DNA from: Devosia sp. YIM 151766
Lineage (GTDB): Bacteria; Pseudomonadota; Alphaproteobacteria; Rhizobiales; Devosiaceae
Length of the DNA: 64,000 nt
Direction of reading: 5' to 3'
Assembly (NCBI RefSeq): GCF_030285925.1
Contig: NZ_CP127251.1
Span: forward strand, 1,488,001-1,552,000
In this document: piece by piece, positions 58,432-64,000 of the stretch
Position numbering within the stretch: the first letter of the stretch is position 1
How the letters are laid out: each line of letters opens with the position of its first letter
Program-made: the position numbers and the translations under genes
Notes under the pieces: generated by a model
The model's input: the letters and a program-made list of their open reading frames with translations, nothing else
Databases searched by the model: none
What the model was told of the DNA's origin: nothing

Positions 58432-59453
58432 GCTGGCTCTGCGGGGCTGGCGGATAGGGCACTATGCTTCCGGATGGAATCGAAGATCACCGCCAGCGTC
58501 TGTTTCATGTCGAGATTGACGCTGTCGGCTTCGGCCAGAAGTGCGTTTGCCTTCTCCCATAGCTCGGTTGCCGAGGCAAGCCGCCTGCTTCGCCCCGAGC
58601 GCATCGCGGCATCGCGCATTTCATTGGCCAGCCAGTCATTGATTATCTCGCGCGCAAACGACATGTCCGGCCCCTGCGGATCGCTGCCCAGCGCATCGGC
58701 CAGCTTCAGTGCGGCGGCAATGGGCGCCGCTTCCGGCTGTCGCAACCACAGGATCAGCGCCCCGACCGGCGAATCCTCGGCCAGCGACAGGGTCTCGAAC
58801 GCCCGCCGGGGACGGCCGCCGGCCAATTGCACGGCGCGGTCCAGCGACGCCGCGTCAAGGTCCGGCAAGCTGGTCGAGACGACCTGGACCAGCAATTCAT
58901 CCGGCAGCGCCCGCAGCGCCAGATTGTGGCAGCGCGAGCGTATCGTGGGCAGCAATTGTCCCGGCCGGTGCGAAATCAGGAAGAATGTCGTATCGGCCGG
59001 CGGCTCTTCCAGCGTCTTGAGCAGCGCATTGGCGGCAGAGGGATTGCAGTCGTCGATGCTGTCGAGAATGGCGATACGGTGCCCCGCCCTGCCCCGCGTA
59101 TGGTGCAGTCCTTCGCGTAATTCGCGCACATCCTCGACGCGAATGACCGAATAAAAGCTCTTGCTGTCCTTGGGCCGGCGGCGCAGCACCGACAGGTTCG
59201 GATGTGACATGGCGGCTATCTGCTCGCGGACGCGCAGCGGGTCCTCGTCGCCCGTTGCCGTGAGAATGGCCGCCGCCAATTCGAAAGCCAGCGTCGCCTT
59301 GCCGATCCCCTGCGGTCCATGCAGCATGATGGCGCCGGGCAGGCGGTTTTCGGCCAATTGCCCCAGAATGGCGGTACGGGCCAAGTCGTGGCCGATGGCC
59401 GACTGCCTGTGCTCCGGCAGCGGCAGGCCGTCGATTGCGGATGGATCGGTCAC
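58428..59453 (-). CDS. holB: HolB, DNA polymerase III delta-prime subunit
   Basis: Clamp-loader subunit. 341 residues. The AAA+ domain has P-loop GPQGIGKA (46-53), [39 protein letters not shown] with the SRC-like motif region, and [13 protein letters not shown]. Start and stop overlap tmk and metG (ATGA type). The operon tmk-holB-metG-tatD is conserved well beyond this order. Confidence 0.95.
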   Translation of the reverse strand: MTDPSAIDGLPLPEHRQSAIGHDLARTAILGQLAENRLPGAIMLHGPQGIGKATLAFELAAAILTATGDEDPLRVREQIAAMSHPNLSVLRRRPKDSKSFYSVIRVEDVRELREGLHHTRGRAGHRIAILDSIDDCNPSAANALLKTLEEPPADTTFFLISHRPGQLLPTIRSRCHNLALRALPDELLVQVVSTSLPDLDAASLDRAVQLAGGRPRRAFETLSLAEDSPVGALILWLRQPEAAPIAAALKLADALGSDPQGPDMSFAREIINDWLANEMRDAAMRSGRSRRLASATELWEKANALLAEADSVNLDMKQTLAVIFDSIRKHSALSASPAEPA

Positions 59454-60136
59454 GCCACCGGCCTGCCTTGCAGCTCGGGGAAGCGCTCGCTGACGATTGC
59501 CCAGATGGCGTTTTCCAGCGCCTCTTCCCCCTGCTCAGCCGAAATGACGATGCAGCGGTCCGGATTGTGCCGGGCAATGTCGAGAAAGTTCTTGCGCAGG
59601 ACCTGGTGCCATTCCAATTCCTCCTTCTCGAAGCGGTCGCCGGTAAGTTGCAATCCATCCTCGATGGTGCGCTGCTCGACGCGCCGGAAGGCGGTTTCCG
59701 GGTCCATGTCGAGCACGATCGTCAAATCCGGCACATGGCCATCGAGCGCCAGGTCTTCCAGGGCATTGATCAATCCATCGTCCACCCCGCCGGTCAGGCC
59801 CTGATAGGCGCGGGTGGAATCGCAAAAGCGGTCGGAAATCACCCAGGTGCCCTTGGCGAGATTGGGAGCGATGAGCTGATTGACGTGATCGAGCCGCGCG
59901 GCCGCGAACAGCACCGCCTCCGCGCCGGCGCCCCAGGCTTCCGAGCGTCCCTGCAGAATGAAGGAGCGGATGGCCTCGGCCTTGGGCGTACCGCCCGGCT
60001 CGCGGGTGCGGATCACATCCACGCCATGGCGGCCCAGATTGTTGAGCAGGCGGCGCACCTGCGTCGACTTGCCCACGCCTTCGCCACCCTCAAAGGTGAT
60101 GAAGCGGGCTGGGCGTCGATTGGGCGCTTCGAGCAT
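59450..60136 (-). CDS. tmk: Tmk, thymidylate kinase
   Basis: Phosphorylates dTMP to dTDP. 228 residues. P-loop FEGGEGVGKST (15-25), TREPGGTPKAE (substrate site) and DRFCDSTRAYQG are intact. First gene of the tmk-holB-metG-tatD-MBL unit; the promoter must lie in the repeat-bearing gap just upstream. Confidence 0.97.
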   Translation of the reverse strand: MLEAPNRRPARFITFEGGEGVGKSTQVRRLLNNLGRHGVDVIRTREPGGTPKAEAIRSFILQGRSEAWGAGAEAVLFAAARLDHVNQLIAPNLAKGTWVISDRFCDSTRAYQGLTGGVDDGLINALEDLALDGHVPDLTIVLDMDPETAFRRVEQRTIEDGLQLTGDRFEKEELEWHQVLRKNFLDIARHNPDRCIVISAEQGEEALENAIWAIVSERFPELQGRPVA

Positions 60137-60444
60137 GGTCAGACTGATTCCTTGATCCGCCCTCCTTTTAGGTCACCTGATCGGAAGGGAAAAGACGGGA
60201 GGGCTTTCGATGTTGGGAGATCGGGGTTGGAAGTGCTCGGAATAGCGGTTCCTTCGCCTCTCCTTGAGGGTGGGGGTCGGAGCTAGGGCGAGATTGTCGA
60301 AATTGTAAGGGCCGCAGCACCCCCTTCCCTCTCCTCAAGGGGGAGGGAGCGATGGGGCCGACAATTGCGGTGGTCGTTGGCCTGCTGCCGACGGTGGCCC
60401 TGACCTGATGGACGAGGTTTATGGTGGGACGGAGGAAACCTTAG
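60137..60444. other. Non-coding gap upstream of tmk with imperfect inverted repeats
   Basis: No gene is credible here. CCTTGAGGGTGGGGGT (60263-60278 region) is roughly complementary to ACCCCC...CTCCTCAAGG (60319-60340), and the second part also forms its own stem CCCTCTCC / GGGGGAGGG at about 60328-60349. It looks like a different dispersed repeat type from elements A and B. It should also contain the tmk promoter, which I could not pick out. Confidence 0.5.
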
Positions 60445-60606
60445 CCTGCCCGCCATTCGAGCGCAGCTCTCATGGTCTTTTCGCCTAAATTCGCTCCACT
60501 GGAGCGAATTTGCCTGCGGCACGGCCCTGCCCGCCATTCGAGCGTAGCTCTCATGGCCTTTTCGCCTAAATTCGCTCCACTGGAGCGAATTTGCCTGCGG
60601 CACGGC
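60445..60606. repeat. Tandem 81-bp duplication with perfect hairpins
   Basis: Copy 1 is 60445-60525 and copy 2 60526-60606, with only two base differences that I count. Each has a perfect hairpin with arms AAATTCGCTCC / GGAGCGAATTT and loop ACT. It begins immediately after the stop codon of the carboxypeptidase gene on the minus strand. The period is a multiple of three, so a 106-codon frame (60283-60603) crosses it, but that looks like a by-product. Confidence 0.92.
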
Positions 60607-61755
60607 TCAAAGCCAGCCAAGGGCGAGGTGTTTTAGGGCGTCGGTGGCGCGGCGCACCAGGTCGCCCTGGCCGACATCCTCGGCGGCATAAAGCGGTGCG
60701 GCTTGCACCAACTGGTCGTTGCAATAGACGCGCAGCTCGGCAATCCGGTCGCCCTGATGCACCGGCGGCAGGAGCGGGCCGTTATAGTTGAGCGTGGCCG
60801 AGAGGCATTGCCGCGAGCCGCGTGGCAGATAGAGGGCGATTTCGCCATTGCCGACCAGGCCGACATTGGGGCTTTCGCCGCCATAGACATCGGCATGGCC
60901 GACGATCGTTCCCGCCGCATAGGGCGTGAGCCGCTCGAAGGCCCGCTGTCCCCAGGTCAGCAGCTTGCGGCCCTCTTCGGCGCGCTCGCGCATCGAGGTG
61001 AGGCCGTGCACCACCGCGATCAGCCGGCGATCGCCCTGGGCGGTCGAAATCACCGAACCATAGCCGGCAGCCTGGGTATGGCCGGTCTTGAGGCCGTCGA
61101 CCCCGATGCCGACCTCGATCAGCGAATTGCGATTGGCCTGCTTGATCTTGTTCCACTCCATCTCCGGCTCGGAGAAGTAATGGTAGAATTCGGGGAATTC
61201 GCGGATCAGGTAGCGGCCAAGCTCGGCCAGGTCGCGGGCGGTCGAATATTCGTTCGGGTCCGGCAGGCCGGTCGAATTGGTGAAATGGGAGCCGACCAAC
61301 CCCAATTCGCGGCCCATCTCGTTCATCATCGCGGCAAAAGTGGCTTCCGAGCCGGCAATGCCCTCGGCCAGGACAATGGCGGCGTCATTGCCCGACTGGA
61401 TGACGACCGAGCGGATCAGGTCCTCGACCCGGATCTGCGAATTGAGCTCGGCGAACATGGTCGAGCCCCCCGAGGCGGCACCGCCGGTGCGCCAGGCATT
61501 TTCGGACACGAAGAATTCATCGTCGAGGCTGACGCGGCCGGCGCGGATTTCGTTGAAAACCACCGCCAAGGTCATGAGCTTGGTCATGCTGGCCGGCTCG
61601 AGCGCCGCATCCGCGTCCTTCTGGAAGATCACCGTGCCGGATTCATAATCCATCAGCACCGCGAACCTGGCCTTGGTGTCGAACTCGACCTGCGCCGAGA
61701 CCGGCACGACCAGCGCCAGAAATGCGGTGGCGATGAGGATCGACAATCTCACCAA
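60607..61755 (-). CDS. D-alanyl-D-alanine carboxypeptidase (DacC/PBP5-like, class A peptidase S11)
   Basis: Trims pentapeptide stems of peptidoglycan in the periplasm. 382 residues with a signal peptide (cleavage near SAQ, about 20-23). Active-site triads: SMTK (Ser56-Lys59), SGN (121-123) and KTG (223-225). A PBP5-type C-terminal beta domain follows from about 275, without a clear amphipathic membrane anchor. It lies 54 bases after rlpA, another cell-wall gene. Confidence 0.95.
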   Translation of the reverse strand: MVRLSILIATAFLALVVPVSAQVEFDTKARFAVLMDYESGTVIFQKDADAALEPASMTKLMTLAVVFNEIRAGRVSLDDEFFVSENAWRTGGAASGGSTMFAELNSQIRVEDLIRSVVIQSGNDAAIVLAEGIAGSEATFAAMMNEMGRELGLVGSHFTNSTGLPDPNEYSTARDLAELGRYLIREFPEFYHYFSEPEMEWNKIKQANRNSLIEVGIGVDGLKTGHTQAAGYGSVISTAQGDRRLIAVVHGLTSMRERAEEGRKLLTWGQRAFERLTPYAAGTIVGHADVYGGESPNVGLVGNGEIALYLPRGSRQCLSATLNYNGPLLPPVHQGDRIAELRVYCNDQLVQAAPLYAAEDVGQGDLVRRATDALKHLALGWL

Positions 61756-61809
61756 GGCGCTCCCTTCATGCCCATATGCGCCGAAAGCCTGCGGCGGACG
61801 GGCATTTCA

Positions 61810-62868
61810 TCAATAGAGAACTATATCGTTGAGGCCAAGTTCCCGGGCCAGATCCAGCGCATCCTGCTCGATCACGCCGGGCTTGAGATAAGTGAGCGTC
61901 AGCCGCGTCGCGGCGCGGCCATTGCTGGTGACGGCCTCTTCGGAGACGGCGCCCAGCAGGGCGAATTCCTGGGCCAGCCGCGCCGCATTGCCCGGCTCGG
62001 CATAGACGCCGAGGCCGATGGCGACCCGACGATTATCGGCATCGACGGAAGCGGCCCAGTCCGCCAGGCCGCCATTCCCCGACGCCATGGCATTGGCCGC
62101 CGCATGGGCGGAGCCGATTGCGGCGTCGGCCTGTTGCGGCGTTGTGTCAGCATAGGAGAACAAACCATTGAAAAAGCTTGTGGTCATGCCGACAAGGCTG
62201 CGATTGCTTTCGCCACCGGAACTGGCCACCCGGATCGGTCCGTTATCGTAATCGGCCGGGCCGGAATAGCTGGCGACCAGCGTGCGGGTATCGTCGCCGT
62301 TGAGCGGGGCCTCGCCGACATAGGCGACCTGCACATTGGCCGAGCCCTTATTGACATAGCCCAGCATCGAGGCGGCGCGGTGGGACAAATCGATGATGCG
62401 GCCGGATACATAGGGGCCACGATCGTTGACGCGGACCACCAGCGAGCGGCCATTATCGGTATTGGTGACGCGCACATAGGAAGGCAGCGGCAGCGTCGGA
62501 TGAGCGGCGGTGATGTGGTTGGCCGAGAAGATCTCGCCATTGGCGGTGCGGCGGCCGTGGAAATCGGCGCCATACCAGGAAGCGGTGCCGGACGCCGAAT
62601 AGTTCGGATCGTGTTGCGGCACATAGGTCTTGCCGCGCACCGTATAGGGCTTGCCGATCTGCTGGCGCCCCCCGCCCCGTGGCGGATTGGGATTGGAGGT
62701 CACGCGGGGAGACACGGCGACGCCATATTCGCTGGAGGTGAAGGCGCCGCGCTTCACCGTGGCGCCCAGCCCGCCGCCCGTGGCGCAGGCGGCGATCATG
62801 GGGAGAAGAAGGGCCGAAAGGGCAATGACACGGACGGCGCTGCGCCAGGAGGTCGTCACGGTACGCAA
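61810..62868 (-). CDS. rlpA: RlpA-like septal lipoprotein (lytic transglycosylase family) with SPOR-like C-terminus
   Basis: 352 residues. Lipobox MIAAC with the acylated Cys28, a Gly/Pro-rich spacer, then the double-psi beta-barrel at about 95-180 (GTASWYGADFHGRRTANGE, HPTLPLPSYVRVTN, VVRVNDRGPYVSGRIIDLS) carrying the aspartates used by the active Pseudomonas enzyme. The last about 75 residues (VAIGLGVYAEPGNAARLAQEF) look like a SPOR peptidoglycan-binding domain. It probably acts at the division site on denuded glycan strands. Confidence 0.93.
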   Translation of the reverse strand: MRTVTTSWRSAVRVIALSALLLPMIAACATGGGLGATVKRGAFTSSEYGVAVSPRVTSNPNPPRGGGRQQIGKPYTVRGKTYVPQHDPNYSASGTASWYGADFHGRRTANGEIFSANHITAAHPTLPLPSYVRVTNTDNGRSLVVRVNDRGPYVSGRIIDLSHRAASMLGYVNKGSANVQVAYVGEAPLNGDDTRTLVASYSGPADYDNGPIRVASSGGESNRSLVGMTTSFFNGLFSYADTTPQQADAAIGSAHAAANAMASGNGGLADWAASVDADNRRVAIGLGVYAEPGNAARLAQEFALLGAVSEEAVTSNGRAATRLTLTYLKPGVIEQDALDLARELGLNDIVLY

Positions 62869-63046
62869 TACTCTACAAAACCGGAAATTTTCGCTCGAAA
62901 GGATAACCCGCCCGCCCCGGCGTTCACAGAAAGGAACAATTTTACGGTTTAGAGGAGGTTAAGGCCAACAGGGCGTTAGCCTCTGGAATGGCATTTGCAT
63001 CATTTGGCTAGCGGAACGTTAGCCTTTGCCTTGGCACTTGACTGAT

Positions 63047-63062
63047 ATAAAGATATCTTTAT
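63047..63062. promoter_or_regulatory. 16-bp palindromic operator candidate upstream of metH
   Basis: ATAAAGAT/ATCTTTAT is a perfect palindrome 51 bases before the metH start. A TTGACT at 63038-63043 lies just upstream, so the dyad would cover the spacer and -10 of the promoter, a typical repressor position. AT-rich palindromes of this kind precede methionine-cycle genes in alphaproteobacteria and suit an ArsR-type (SahR) regulator; that assignment is inference. The rest of 62869-63113 has no gene. Confidence 0.55.
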
Positions 63063-63113
63063 GTGATGCGAAGCGCCTGATTGCGCCGGCCAGTTATGAA
63101 AGTGAGGATGGCG

Positions 63114-64000
63114 ATGAGCCCCTCCCCCGCCCCGATTTCGGAAATCCCCGTTCAGCCCGACTGGAAGGAGGTGCGCGCCGCCCTGGCGAAAGCCATGCGG
63201 GACCGCATCCTGATCCTGGACGGCGCCATGGGCACCATGATCCAGCGGCTCGGCCTGGACGAGGATAATTTCCGCGGCGAACGGTTCAAGGACTGGAGCC
63301 ATCCGCTCAAGGGCAATAACGACCTGCTGGTCATCACCGAACCGCAGATGATCGAGGATATCCACTACGCCTACTACATGGCGGGCGCCGATATCGTCGA
63401 AACCAACACCTTTTCGGCCACCTCGGTGGCTCAGGCGGACTATGGCTGCGAAAGCGCCGTCTACGACATCAATTACCAGGGTGTCCTCGTCGCCCGCCGC
63501 GCCGCCCGGCGTGCCGAGGAGGCGGATGGCCGCCGCCGCTTCGTTGCCGGCGCCATCGGCCCTACCACCAAGACCTCGTCCATGTCCACGGACGTCAACA
63601 ATCCCGGCCATCGCTCGATCACCTTCGACCAATTGGTGACCGCCTATGGCGAGGCCATTCGCGGGCTGGTCGATGCCGGCGCCGACCTGCTGCTATTCGA
63701 AACCGTCACCGATACGCTGAACCTCAAGGCCGGTATTTTCGCGGCGCAGCGGCTGTTCGAGAGCCGCGGCATCGACGTGCCGGTGATGATTTCGGGCACC
63801 ATTACCGACCTGTCGGGCCGCACCCTGTCCGGGCAGACCCCGACGGCGTTCTGGTATTCCATACGCCACGCCAAGCCGCTGACCATCGGGCTGAACTGCG
63901 CTCTGGGCGCCGACCTGATGCGCGACCATATCGCCGAATTGTCCGGGGTGGCCGACACTTTCGTCTGCGCCTATCCCAATGCCGGCCTGCCCAATGAAAT
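63114..64000 (+). CDS. metH: MetH, cobalamin-dependent methionine synthase (N-terminal part; runs off the window)
   Basis: Transfers the methyl group of methyl-tetrahydrofolate through cobalamin to homocysteine. Only the first 295 residues are present, within the homocysteine-binding domain: [17 protein letters not shown], then [51 protein letters not shown] and GLNCALGAD (first zinc cysteine region). I use ATG 63114, six bases after GAGG; ATG 63108 and GTG 63102 are in frame. The corrinoid and activation domains lie beyond the window. Confidence 0.95.
   Translation, partial: MSPSPAPISEIPVQPDWKEVRAALAKAMRDRILILDGAMGTMIQRLGLDEDNFRGERFKDWSHPLKGNNDLLVITEPQMIEDIHYAYYMAGADIVETNTFSATSVAQADYGCESAVYDINYQGVLVARRAARRAEEADGRRRFVAGAIGPTTKTSSMSTDVNNPGHRSITFDQLVTAYGEAIRGLVDAGADLLLFETVTDTLNLKAGIFAAQRLFESRGIDVPVMISGTITDLSGRTLSGQTPTAFWYSIRHAKPLTIGLNCALGADLMRDHIAELSGVADTFVCAYPNAGLPNE

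Noticed and set aside
60283..60603. 106-codon minus-strand frame with a duplicated peptide (NSLQWSEFRRK)
   Set aside because: The peptide repeat is the direct consequence of the 81-bp DNA duplication, whose period is a multiple of three; there is no ribosome site.
62869..63113. Possible SAM-II or other methionine riboswitch before metH
   Set aside because: I could not find the conserved pseudoknot pattern; a palindromic operator explains the site better.

Overview
The window is 64 kb of a GC-rich (roughly low-to-mid 60s % by eye) alphaproteobacterial chromosome. Gene content and order point to Hyphomicrobiales (Rhizobiales): trpE / trpG-trpD-trpC-moaC-moeA, hdaA-ppk-ppx next to rnd and aspS, ftsB-pdhA-pdhB-pdhC-lpd-lipA, ispDF-cinA divergent from dusB(nifR3)-ntrB-ntrC with ntrY-ntrX-hfq-hflX further on, and rlpA-dac-tmk-holB-metG-tatD. 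A member of the Devosia group is my best guess from overall impression; no marker in the window proves the genus. I saw no rRNA, tRNA, CRISPR array, prophage, transposase or plasmid gene. Almost everything is core housekeeping.

Layout. 1-7.1 kb (minus strand): a PpiD-like periplasmic chaperone, then trpE, trpG, trpD, trpC, moaC and the start of moeA, mostly with overlapping stop/start codons. 7.2-11.9 kb (plus): tpiA, secG, pyrG, gatB. 12.1-15.2 kb (minus): two abutting proline-rich mini-genes of unknown function, an EamA-type transporter broken by a single-base frameshift, and purM-purN. 15.3-20.9 kb (plus): an AI-2E-type permease, hdaA, ppk, ppx. 20.9-25.8 kb: rnd (minus), aspS with a clear terminator, and a membrane EAL phosphodiesterase. 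25.9-37.9 kb (plus): maeB, a 0.5 kb array of palindromic repeats, ftsB, the pyruvate dehydrogenase genes with an SGNH hydrolase, lpd, a Gfo/Idh/MocA oxidoreductase, lipA and a RatA/COQ10-type protein. 38-43.4 kb: cinA and ispDF (minus), then dusB-ntrB-ntrC (plus). 43.5-48.5 kb: a flagellar basal-body/export cluster (fliP, fliO on minus; flgB, flgC, fliE, fliQ, fliR, flhB on plus) that sits between ntrBC and ntrYX. 48.7-54.3 kb: ntrY, ntrX, hfq, hflX. 54.3-62.9 kb (minus): mazG, a PhnP-like metallo-hydrolase, tatD, metG, holB, tmk, a D,D-carboxypeptidase and rlpA. 63.1 kb to the end: the first third of metH behind a palindromic operator-like site.

The less ordinary features are: a family of about 65-bp triple-dyad elements (element A) with a second 81-bp dyad element (element B), arrayed A-B-A-B after maeB and scattered singly elsewhere; an exact-period 81-bp tandem duplication with a perfect 11-bp hairpin next to the carboxypeptidase gene; the twin proline-rich genes; the frameshifted transporter; an NtrX whose AAA+ module has lost the sigma-54 loop and the Walker B aspartate; and the flagellar block splitting the ntr locus. 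I did not find convincing evidence of a wholly new multi-gene system. The twin proline-rich genes and the A/B repeat family are the best candidates for something undescribed.
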